Assembly: GCA_007280145.1 (NCBI GenBank)
Contig: QYPU01000072.1
Coordinates: forward strand, 1 to 19,436
Length of the DNA stretch: 19,436 bases
Origin: Dehalococcoidia bacterium
GTDB taxonomy: Bacteria > Chloroflexota > Dehalococcoidia > GIF9 > UBA5629
Direction: 5' to 3'
Both the position numbers and the translations under genes were made by a program. Shown piece by piece: positions 7,087-13,668 of this stretch. Within the stretch, counting starts at the first letter, position 1. Every line of letters starts with the position of its first letter. The notes beneath the pieces are model-generated. The model saw only the letters and a program-made list of their open reading frames with translations, was not told the origin of the DNA and made no database searches.

Positions 7087-8232
7087 ATGGCTATTCCTAA
7101 ATTTAAAGACATGGAGCGAGCTTACGGCTTTGAGGAAGTCGCCCTTGTCCCCGGAGATACAACCATCAATCCTGACCAGGCGGATACAAACTTTACCCTC
7201 GGAAAGCTCACCTTCTCCATCCCTATTTTAGCTGCAGCGATGGATGGCATAGTTGACCCAAACTTTGCCATTCTGACAAGTAAATTAGGCGGACTGGCTG
7301 TCCTCAACCTGGATGGAATTCAAACAAGGTATGAAAAGCCCGACGAAGTTCTGGCCGAAATCGCTCAAGCTCCCGACGCCAAGGTCACCTCGCTGCTCCA
7401 GAAGATTTACTCCGAACCCATAAAGGAAAACCTTGTCGGTGAGCGCATTCAGACAATAAAACAGGCTGGGGCTACCTGTGCTGTTTCTCTAATCCCAGCT
7501 AATACCAAGCGACTAGCCCCGGTTATCACTGAGGCAGGGGCAGATATTTTAGTAGTCCAGTCCACAGTCACCACCGCTCGCCATATTTCTAAGAGCTACC
7601 GGGGCCTTATCTTCTCGGAACTGTGCCAAATGGTACCCATGCCGGTTATAGTTGGCAATTGCGTTACCTACAACGCTGCCTTAGAACTGATGAGAGCTGG
7701 CATCGATGGTATCCTGGTTGGTATTGGCCCTGGAGCTGCCTGTACGACCAGGGAGGTCCTTGGCGTTGGCGTCCCGCAAGTAACAGCCACTATGGATTGC
7801 GCCGCTGCCCGTGAAACCTACTTCAAAGAGACCGGCAAATATGTAGCAGTAATCACTGACGGTGGTATCCGCACCGGTAGCGATTTATGTAAAGCCTTCG
7901 CCTCAGGAGCTGATGCCGTAATGCTGGGGTCAATCCTGGCTCAAGCCAAAGAAGCCCCGGGAAAAGGCTACAACTGGGGCATGTCCCATCCACACCCGGC
8001 ATTGCCTAGAGGTACACGAGTTAAAGTAGGCACGCGGGCTTCACTAAAACAACTCCTGTTCGGACCTACCTCAGTCACTGGTGGCACTGAAAATTTTGTC
8101 GGTGCCCTGCGCACCTCGATGGGTGTTTGTGGTGCCCTTACCATCAAGGATATGCACAAGGTCAAGATGGTAATAGCTCCAACCATAAAAACCGAAGGTA
8201 AATACTTTCAAGCAATGCAGGGCATGTCCTAA
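7087..8232 (+). CDS. IMP dehydrogenase-family protein, GuaB3 type
   Basis: This is a 381-aa TIM-barrel protein of the IMP dehydrogenase/GMP reductase superfamily, lacking the CBS pair found in ordinary GuaB. Visible landmarks are AAAMDGIVDPNFA (49-61, the dinucleotide-side loop), the catalytic-Cys loop GIGPGAACTTREV (212-224, C219), the phosphate-binding DGGIRTGSDLCKAFASGADAVM split around residues 258-279, and MLGSILA (279-285). The C-terminal segment with RVKVGTRASLKQLL and a GGLRT-like GALRTSMGVCGA loop matches the GuaB3 group. The role is presumably NAD-dependent oxidation of IMP to XMP in guanine nucleotide synthesis, or a related reaction; that is inferred from family. It has its own promoter and converges on lysE with 12 bases between. 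Confidence 0.9.
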   Translation: MAIPKFKDMERAYGFEEVALVPGDTTINPDQADTNFTLGKLTFSIPILAAAMDGIVDPNFAILTSKLGGLAVLNLDGIQTRYEKPDEVLAEIAQAPDAKVTSLLQKIYSEPIKENLVGERIQTIKQAGATCAVSLIPANTKRLAPVITEAGADILVVQSTVTTARHISKSYRGLIFSELCQMVPMPVIVGNCVTYNAALELMRAGIDGILVGIGPGAACTTREVLGVGVPQVTATMDCAAARETYFKETGKYVAVITDGGIRTGSDLCKAFASGADAVMLGSILAQAKEAPGKGYNWGMSHPHPALPRGTRVKVGTRASLKQLLFGPTSVTGGTENFVGALRTSMGVCGALTIKDMHKVKMVIAPTIKTEGKYFQAMQGMS

Positions 8233-8244
8233 GTTAAAGACCAT

Positions 8245-8868
8245 CTAGCTGAAAACCGAAAGGCAAAACCAGGCGCCGAAGCCAACCAAAACTAGCGCAC
8301 AAACGCCGAAAACTTTCCTCTGAACTTTCTGTGTCCACAAATGCCTCGTTTTGAACACACTCATCGAAATAAATTGCTCCCAAACCAGGTCGCACGACCA
8401 GTGTACCACCGCGAAAAGAAGCAGCCCCCAAATCCCAAAATCAGCAGCATTGGCTATTAAAGCTACTCCAATAGTCGCCCACCATAAGAAAAAATAAGGG
8501 TTGCCTCCAGTCATTATGATTCCGGTAACGAAAGAGTTATATGGCAAATCGGCAGCTTCCCCCGGAGCCTTTCTAATGGCTCGCAACATCATCAGTCCCA
8601 GGAAAACCAACATTAAGCCGCCAGCCAGGCCAACAACCCTCTTAGTTTCTGGAGAAGTAAGGAAATGGGCGAAACCGAAGTAAACAAGTGCCATTAAAGG
8701 AAATTCGATAACCGCGTGCCCCAGAGCTATCAAGATACCGGCATTTTTATCCTGGTAGCCTTTAGCTATGGTGGCTGCGGTAAGAGGCCCCGGTAACATA
8801 ACTCCAGAAAGAGATATACCCGCCGCCGAAAGTAGAAATAAACCAAGGTTTGCTGTCATACTCACCAC
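8245..8868 (-). CDS. LysE-family membrane exporter
   Basis: This is a 207-aa integral membrane protein with about six hydrophobic segments. The N-terminal SLSGVMLPGPLTAATIAKG (19-37) matches the LysE/RhtB signature (PGP followed by a small-residue helix), and TGGNPYFFLWWATIG (119-133) matches the second conserved GxxNPK/Y-type block. Members export amino acids or related small molecules; the substrate cannot be told here. Start codons GTG 8868, GTG 8865 and ATG 8859 are all possible. The first overlaps the end of the acetyltransferase gene by seven bases, so the two are translationally coupled. It is the last gene of a three-gene leftward operon. Confidence 0.85.
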   Translation of the reverse strand: MVSMTANLGLFLLSAAGISLSGVMLPGPLTAATIAKGYQDKNAGILIALGHAVIEFPLMALVYFGFAHFLTSPETKRVVGLAGGLMLVFLGLMMLRAIRKAPGEAADLPYNSFVTGIIMTGGNPYFFLWWATIGVALIANAADFGIWGLLLFAVVHWSCDLVWEQFISMSVFKTRHLWTQKVQRKVFGVCALVLVGFGAWFCLSVFS

Positions 8869-9344
8869 GACAAGTCAAGACCGAGAACGACCGAGACTTC
8901 TATCTGACGGTCAGACACTCGCCAGTATGCTCTAAGGAGTTTATCTTTATCAGCCAAGAGATGGAAGCCGTGTTTTTGGTAGAATGCTATCGCCCAGTGA
9001 GCATCAGCCCATGTCCCCACCAGTAACCGTCGGGTTTCACTAAGTTTCCTGAGATAGTTGACCAACTGGCTGCCAATCCCCTGCCTCTGCCAGGCGGTCA
9101 GTACATAGGCATGCCTTATCAGAGTAACATCCCTGACTCGCTGAAAGCCCATGACTCCAACAAGCTGTTTTTCATCCTGCCAGCCAAAGAAAGACATCTT
9201 CTGCATCTCTCCGCTGAGCTCATCGATTGGCATATAAGGCTCATGATAACAATCCGGCGGAATAACTCCACGATAAGCCTTAGCTGCGTCATTGATGACA
9301 ATATATATGCTTTCAATGTCCTGAAGCTGACATCGTCTGAGCAT
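8862..9344 (-). CDS. GNAT-family N-acetyltransferase
   Basis: This is a 160-aa single-domain acetyltransferase of the GNAT fold. The acetyl-CoA-binding motif A is seen as HAYVLTAWQRQGIGSQLV (78-95), with the Q/RxxGxG core at 86-91. The C-terminal AIAFYQKHGF block (about 120-130) matches motif B. The acceptor substrate is unknown. The gene follows the poly-Glu protein after 15 bases with no good Shine-Dalgarno sequence at normal spacing. GGAGGAG in the poly-Glu codons is the nearest purine-rich stretch, more than 20 bases away, so translation may depend on ribosomes finishing the upstream gene. It overlaps the LysE-family gene. Confidence 0.88.
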   Translation of the reverse strand: MLRRCQLQDIESIYIVINDAAKAYRGVIPPDCYHEPYMPIDELSGEMQKMSFFGWQDEKQLVGVMGFQRVRDVTLIRHAYVLTAWQRQGIGSQLVNYLRKLSETRRLLVGTWADAHWAIAFYQKHGFHLLADKDKLLRAYWRVSDRQIEVSVVLGLDLSW

Positions 9345-9359
9345 AACACAGTAAGCTGG

Positions 9360-10139
9360 CTAAATCTCCTCCTCTTCTTCTTCTTCCTCCTCCTCTTCTC
9401 CCCCCCCAGTTCCTGGCCCACTCCCGAGTTGAGGAAGCATTGCAACACCTTTGGCTCTCCGCCTAGCAGTCCGAGGTAAAGCACCGACCGTCTTTCTCAG
9501 CTCAACAAACGCCTCTGATGGGAGCCCCCAAGGCAGCACCACCCCTTTAACCCCAGCCTCATATAGGCTGCCAAGCTCGCTGCCGGTTACCGATGTACCC
9601 AAAGTTGCTAACAATGGCTTGTCCAGCAAGTCGGCAAAACGCTGGCAAATAAGCAAACGCTCAACGGTAAGAGAAGATTCTTCTCCAGCAACAAGCACAC
9701 CACCAACCAGCAACGGCAGCTCATTGATAGCCCTGACCAGGCCATAGTCCAGCGAGGATTCTATTTTGAGAATCTTGCCTATCCCTTCCCCCTTTACTGC
9801 CTCCAGCGGTGTCTTTAAGCCAACAACTACAAAATCACAACCTGAATCAACAAGCTTGGTAATCTCCTCCTGGTTGGCACTTTCTAAGAACAACCCCAGA
9901 GGAATATCACCCATGGCTTTAACCAGGCGCCCAAAGCTCCTGACATCCAGACTTTCGCTGCTCAGAACGCCAGCATCGATACTGCCAGCTATGGCCTTAG
10001 CCTTCCCGATACTTGCCCCGGTTAAATCAGCAACAATTAGCACCGGAGGCTTTTCAGCTCCAGCAGCAGACTTTCGGAAGCCTATAGGCGGTGCTGGACT
10101 CTGGTAAACATGCTGTAACTTATCAATAAACTTGCTCAT
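9360..10139 (-). CDS. Predicted TIM-barrel protein with poly-Glu tail
   Basis: This 259-aa cytosolic protein is not recognised at family level. Residues 30-230 show repeated strand-then-helix patterns (VLIVADLTG 33-41, LGLFLES, CDFVVVGLKTP, LLVGGVLVAGEE, LLATLGTSV, GVKGVVLPWG) consistent with a TIM barrel. The last strand segment, GVKGVVLPWG, is a place where a phosphate site could sit. The C-terminus changes character: a basic stretch RTARRRAKG (about 223-231), then GPGTGGG and eleven Glu residues before a final Ile. The tail is encoded by GAG/GAA repeats (9366-9398) directly after a run of eight G (9400-9407 on the minus strand). The gene heads the operon with the GNAT and LysE-family genes. 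No function is assigned. Confidence 0.8.
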   Translation of the reverse strand: MSKFIDKLQHVYQSPAPPIGFRKSAAGAEKPPVLIVADLTGASIGKAKAIAGSIDAGVLSSESLDVRSFGRLVKAMGDIPLGLFLESANQEEITKLVDSGCDFVVVGLKTPLEAVKGEGIGKILKIESSLDYGLVRAINELPLLVGGVLVAGEESSLTVERLLICQRFADLLDKPLLATLGTSVTGSELGSLYEAGVKGVVLPWGLPSEAFVELRKTVGALPRTARRRAKGVAMLPQLGSGPGTGGGEEEEEEEEEEEI

Positions 10140-10282
10140 CCCAATTTAATCCCCTTAACCAATAGGATTTGGGCCATTGCCCGTCCGTAAATGCTATTGT
10201 ATGGGAAACTAAGGGGAAATTCAACGCACTGTACTCGTTCATATGATCAGTGACACATTTGCTGACTATCGACTGTTTTCGC

Positions 10283-10374
10283 ATGTAGTGCAGTCTTTTA
10301 AGGCTGCCTGGGCGGCTGATGGGTGTGGCACCAATTGTTATCCACCATGGCAAGGCTAAAGCCTTGCGCTACAT
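10283..10374. repeat. Fold-back repeat element, copy 3
   Basis: It runs from ATGTAGTGC (10283-10291) to GCGCTACAT (10366-10374), with the AGTCTTTTAAGGCT and AGGCTAAAGCCTTG inner hairpins. The flank GACTATCGACTG (10264-10275) matches the flank of copy 1, so the two share sequence beyond the inverted termini. A TTGTTATCCACCATGG segment is inserted between the inner hairpins relative to copy 1. Confidence 0.75.
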
Positions 10375-10379
10375 GTTTA

Positions 10380-10476
10380 TTATTTTGCTGATAGTGATAC
10401 CGTGTGAGTGTCACCTATCTATCTGTGAACTAGGTCACTCAGTGCGACCCTAAAGAGCCGCTCTCAGGAAGTCCAG
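10380..10476. other. Unassigned spacer, possible element scar
   Basis: A noncoding stretch between two fold-back repeat copies. It contains an imperfect inverted repeat, GAGTGTCACCT with AGGTCACTC (about 10407-10439). No gene, promoter or terminator is convincing. The layout could be a remnant of a mobile element end, but nothing proves it. Confidence 0.3.
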
Positions 10477-10501
10477 GCGAGGCTAAAGCCTCGCACTACA
10501 T
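10477..10501. repeat. Half copy of the fold-back repeat
   Basis: GCGAGGCTAAAGCCTCGC followed by ACTACAT matches the right half of the 44-125 family with a perfect 8-bp GCGAGGCT/AGCCTCGC stem. The left half is absent. It lies 110 bases upstream of livG. Confidence 0.7.
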
Positions 10502-10522
10502 GTTATATCCTATGCAGGTTAT

Positions 10523-10551
10523 TTGAATTGTGGCCTGGGTGATGATAATAT
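10523..10551 (+). promoter_or_regulatory. Candidate promoter of livG
   Basis: TTGAAT (10523-10528), a 17-bp spacer and TAATAT (10546-10551) precede livG. Transcription would start about 50 bases before the first ATG. The match is moderate. A promoter of its own would be needed because livG is transcribed away from the rest of the liv genes. Confidence 0.35.
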
Positions 10552-10610
10552 GACCAGCATATTCAATAAGACCAAGCCTGAATAAACGTGATAAACTGAC
10601 AAGTAGCACC

Positions 10611-11441
10611 ATGGAGCAAACAACAAAGGCCGAAAAACAGGTAAAGATGCGAGTTGAAAACCTCACTCTCTCCTTTGGCGGTGTGAAAGCCCTCAAAGAT
10701 GTCAGCCTTGACATAAGAGACAATGAGATTCTAGCTATTATCGGACCAAATGGCGCTGGTAAAACCTGCATCCTTAATTGCATAAACGGCTTCTATAAAC
10801 CGCAAATTGGTGAAATACACTACGAAGGACAAACAATCAGTCGAGCCCGTCCAGATAAGATAGCTCAACTCGGTATAGCTAGAACCTTCCAGAACATCGA
10901 GCTATATACCGGCCTTAACACTCTAGATAATCTCATGGCTGCCAGACATGTCCTCATGAAGCAGACCACCCTCAGCACCGCTCTATACTTCGGCCGGGCT
11001 CACCAGGAAGAAATCAAACACCGTAAGGCAGTCGAGGACATTATCGATTTCCTGGAAATAGAGCCTATTAGAAAAAAGGTGGTTGGCTCTCTCCCTTACG
11101 GGATGCGAAAGAGAGTTGAATTGGGGAGAGCCCTGGCGATGGAACCGAAAGTTTTACTCCTCGATGAACCAATGGCAGGGATGAATCTGGAAGAGAAAGA
11201 GGACATTGCTCGGTTTATTATCGATATATTCGAGGGACAGGGGGCAACATATCCTGAAACGCCTATTCTAAGGGATGGAGTTAGTTGTATTGTCCTCGTC
11301 GAGCATGATATGGGGGTGGTTATGGATATAGCCGACAGGATTGCGGTTCTTGATTTCGGACGTAAGATTACTGAAGGCACCCCTGCCGAGATTAAAAACA
11401 ACCCGCAGGTCATATCAGCTTATCTGGGGGAAGAAGCTTAG
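10611..11441 (+). CDS. livG: Branched-chain/aromatic amino acid ABC transporter ATPase LivG
   Basis: This is one of the two cytoplasmic ATPases of a Liv/HAAT importer. At 276 aa it has Walker A GPNGAGKT (45-52), GIARTFQNIELY (88-99), signature LPYGMRKRVELGRAL (161-175, the LivG type), Walker B VLLLDEP (181-187), and the H-loop VEHDM (230-234, H232). Residues about 208-226 form an extra segment between Walker B and the H-loop not present in the shortest LivG proteins. The start could be ATG 10611 or the internal ATG at 10647 (residue 13), which has AGG upstream and begins right at the conserved domain. It is on the opposite strand to the other liv genes and ends 23 bases from the end of livF. 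It probably works with LivF, LivH, LivM and LivK encoded next door. Confidence 0.93.
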   Translation: MEQTTKAEKQVKMRVENLTLSFGGVKALKDVSLDIRDNEILAIIGPNGAGKTCILNCINGFYKPQIGEIHYEGQTISRARPDKIAQLGIARTFQNIELYTGLNTLDNLMAARHVLMKQTTLSTALYFGRAHQEEIKHRKAVEDIIDFLEIEPIRKKVVGSLPYGMRKRVELGRALAMEPKVLLLDEPMAGMNLEEKEDIARFIIDIFEGQGATYPETPILRDGVSCIVLVEHDMGVVMDIADRIAVLDFGRKITEGTPAEIKNNPQVISAYLGEEA

Positions 11442-11464
11442 CAACACGCGCCTGCTTTCCAATA

Positions 11465-12256
11465 TCACAGCCACCTCTTCCGTCTTTTATAGTGTTTTAC
11501 TGAGCGATAGCTCTTCTTCGCACCTACGGCTGACAGCCCCATATAAAATTCCTTGACATCTTCGTTATTCCTGAGAAAATCAGCAGTACCGTCAAGGACA
11601 ACCCGACCGTTCTCCATAACATAGCCGTAGTGAGCGATATTAAGAGCAACTCTAACGTTCTGTTCTACAAGCAAAACCGATGTTTCCTTCTCGGTGTTAA
11701 ATCGCTTTATGATGTCGTATATCTCTTCGACCATCATCGGCGCCAGACCTAGTGAAGGCTCATCCAACATCATGAGCCTGGGGGCAGCCATCATTGCCCG
11801 GCCGATAACCAGCATCTGTTGCTCACCCCCCGAGAGGTAGCCAGCGATATTACGCCGAAGCTGTTTGAGTCGTGGGAAATAATTGTAAGCCATGCTCATG
11901 TCCTCACTAACAGCATAATGGTCTCTGCGGTTATAAGCACCAACCAGCAGGTTTTCCTCCGTGTTGAGATGCCCAAAGACTCTTCGCCCCTCTAATGCCT
12001 GAACAATGCCAAGCTTGCCTATCTCCACGGCAGTTTTCCTATCTATTCTTTCACCATCCCACTCAATACTACCGTCAGTTACTTCCCCTTCCTCAGTTCG
12101 GAGCAGACCAGATATTGCCTTGAGGGTAGTAGTTTTACCCGCTCCGTTAGCCCCAAGAAGAGCAACAACAGAGCAATCCTCCACGCCCATGGAAATACCA
12201 TGCAGCACCTTCACTACATTAAGATAGACAACTTCGATGTTATTCAACTTAAGCAT
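11465..12256 (-). CDS. livF: Branched-chain/aromatic amino acid ABC transporter ATPase LivF
   Basis: This is the second ATPase of the Liv importer. At 263 aa it has Walker A GANGAGKT (35-42), Q-loop region IVQALEGRRVFGHLNTEENL (84-103), signature LSGGEQQ (141-147), Walker B LMMLDEPS (161-168), and the VEQN switch (198-201) typical of LivF. A C-terminal extension of about 20 residues rich in Lys and Arg (SYRSVKHYKRRKRWL, 249-263) goes beyond the usual LivF end and could touch membrane lipids or RNA; that is speculation. It is the last gene of the leftward synthetase-liv operon, 60 bases after livK with a hairpin between them. No clear ribosome site precedes the ATG. Confidence 0.94.
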   Translation of the reverse strand: MLKLNNIEVVYLNVVKVLHGISMGVEDCSVVALLGANGAGKTTTLKAISGLLRTEEGEVTDGSIEWDGERIDRKTAVEIGKLGIVQALEGRRVFGHLNTEENLLVGAYNRRDHYAVSEDMSMAYNYFPRLKQLRRNIAGYLSGGEQQMLVIGRAMMAAPRLMMLDEPSLGLAPMMVEEIYDIIKRFNTEKETSVLLVEQNVRVALNIAHYGYVMENGRVVLDGTADFLRNNEDVKEFYMGLSAVGAKKSYRSVKHYKRRKRWL

Positions 12257-12277
12257 GCTAATTCTGGCCTCGACAGA

Positions 12278-12298
12278 GCCTCCGCCTGAGGCGGAGGC
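12278..12298. other. Perfect 9-bp hairpin between livK and livF
   Basis: GCCTCCGCC (12278-12286), loop TGA, GGCGGAGGC (12290-12298). No U tract follows on the minus strand, so it is not a simple terminator. It lies 18 bases after the livK stop, where it could protect the upstream mRNA or reduce read-through into livF. GC-rich palindromes of this form also occur as dispersed repeats in bacterial genomes. Confidence 0.65.
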
Positions 12299-12316
12299 CC
12301 CATCTTTCAGCTATTT

Positions 12317-13591
12317 CTACTTACCAAACCATTCCAAATCTTCATACTTTACCAGCGGTGCTTCAATCCAGTCCGTTATGGCAGTGATGGCACCGTTCTT
12401 AACCTGGAAGACCTTAACCGACTTCGAACCCCGGCGGTCCTCTGGATTACTGAAGTCTACCGGGCCGTGGAGACCCTCCACATCGTAGCCTTTCACGTTA
12501 CGGAAGCCATTCATCTCGGTAGCTCGCCACGACTCTACATCTCCTCTGGCCAGCACTTCGTAGTCGGTATGCTTTATCGCCTGCCGCAAAATCTCGGCAT
12601 CGATTAGGGCTTCTGCCCATGAAATCATGTAGTCCGTATTACCTTCGTCTTCTGGATGATAGCGCTGGCAGTACTCTATCATCTTGGCCATACCAGACAC
12701 ATCATCTCCCCAGGCAACTGCTGGAATCACGCCGTAAACGCCTTCGGCAATGTCAGCCCCAGCCAGGTCAACCAAAGCCTTGGTAAAGCTGGCATGAGCA
12801 CAACCGATTGCTACACCGGGATACATCCCCAGCTCGTAGGCATTCTTCAGGATGATAGCCGTGGGTGCCGGCGTACTGGAGATGAATATGACGTCAGGAT
12901 TCTTACCCTTAATCCTGGTCAGGCTGTCGATTTCAGACATAGTAGTGGCGGCATGCTCTTCGGTAGCCACGATCTCAATCCCCAGAGCATCGGCTCCGGC
13001 CCTGGCTGCATCTCTGGCTCCGTAGCCAGTAGAGTTGTTGAGCAGGTGCAACGCCATTTTGGGCTTTCCTTCCCCTTGCCAGATATTCTCCATGTAGTAT
13101 TTGGCAAATGCTGCCCAATCGTCACCATAATCGGGCATCTGGGCATAAATGTGCTTGGGCGGATGGGTGCAGGCAGGAGAGCTAAAGGATGCCAGTCCAG
13201 GAAATTCAGCTCTGTTAGCAATCTCCATTGAAGCCGTCATCATCGCAGATGCATTGGTGGTGAAGAACAGACATCCTTCATCCATCAGCTTCTTGACAAT
13301 GGTGGCTGCCTTGGCAGCATCGTAGCTATTGTCATACCAATGTACATCGATAGGATATCCTTCCACACCACCCAACTCCTCATTGATGTATTTTATGCAG
13401 TCCAGCTTACCGTGCCCCATAGGGCTTCCTTTCTCCGCAGCTTTACCCGTCATACATATGCTTAAGCCCAACTTCAGAGCTTGCCCTTCCGCAGGTGGCT
13501 TGGTCGCACACGCACCCACAACTGGCAATATAGCTATTAATAATGCCAGAGCCACAACGCCAATAACCAATTTGTGCCTACTGTTCTTCAT
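12317..13591 (-). CDS. livK: Liv/HAAT substrate-binding lipoprotein (LivK type)
   Basis: This is the extracytoplasmic receptor that delivers substrate to the LivHM permease. At 424 aa it has a Lys/Arg start, a hydrophobic segment (about 8-25) and a lipobox VGAC with C28 as the likely lipidated Cys. It then has the type I periplasmic-binding fold of the HAAT family: LKLGLSICMTGKAAEKG (39-55), YDNSYDAAKAATIVKKL (86-102) and VIFISSTPAPTAIILKN (about 225-241). Substrate cannot be read directly. HAAT receptors bind branched-chain or aromatic amino acids, amides, or aromatic and fatty acids. A strong AGGAGG ribosome site at 13599-13604 supports the ATG at 13591. It lies 77 bases after livM and 60 before livF. 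Confidence 0.93.
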   Translation of the reverse strand: MKNSRHKLVIGVVALALLIAILPVVGACATKPPAEGQALKLGLSICMTGKAAEKGSPMGHGKLDCIKYINEELGGVEGYPIDVHWYDNSYDAAKAATIVKKLMDEGCLFFTTNASAMMTASMEIANRAEFPGLASFSSPACTHPPKHIYAQMPDYGDDWAAFAKYYMENIWQGEGKPKMALHLLNNSTGYGARDAARAGADALGIEIVATEEHAATTMSEIDSLTRIKGKNPDVIFISSTPAPTAIILKNAYELGMYPGVAIGCAHASFTKALVDLAGADIAEGVYGVIPAVAWGDDVSGMAKMIEYCQRYHPEDEGNTDYMISWAEALIDAEILRQAIKHTDYEVLARGDVESWRATEMNGFRNVKGYDVEGLHGPVDFSNPEDRRGSKSVKVFQVKNGAITAITDWIEAPLVKYEDLEWFGK

Positions 13592-13668
13592 TTTTTATCC
13601 TCCTAATTTAGATTCTAACTCAGTTGCTTACCATTTGTTGATTACATTATGGACTCTCCTCCTTCTCT

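Noticed and set aside
8233..8244. Terminator between the GuaB3-like gene and lysE
   Set aside because: The gap is only 12 bases and holds no hairpin.
9119..9484. 121-codon minus-strand frame with a KRRRKKKKRRR stretch
   Set aside because: It is the alternative frame of the poly-Glu and GNAT genes. It is kept only as a slippage idea, not as a gene.
10123..10353. 76-codon minus-strand frame upstream of the TIM-barrel gene
   Set aside because: It covers fold-back repeat copy 3 and the spacer and has no recognisable protein character.
11442..11464. Bidirectional terminator between livG and livF
   Set aside because: The 23-base gap has no stem with a T tract on either strand.
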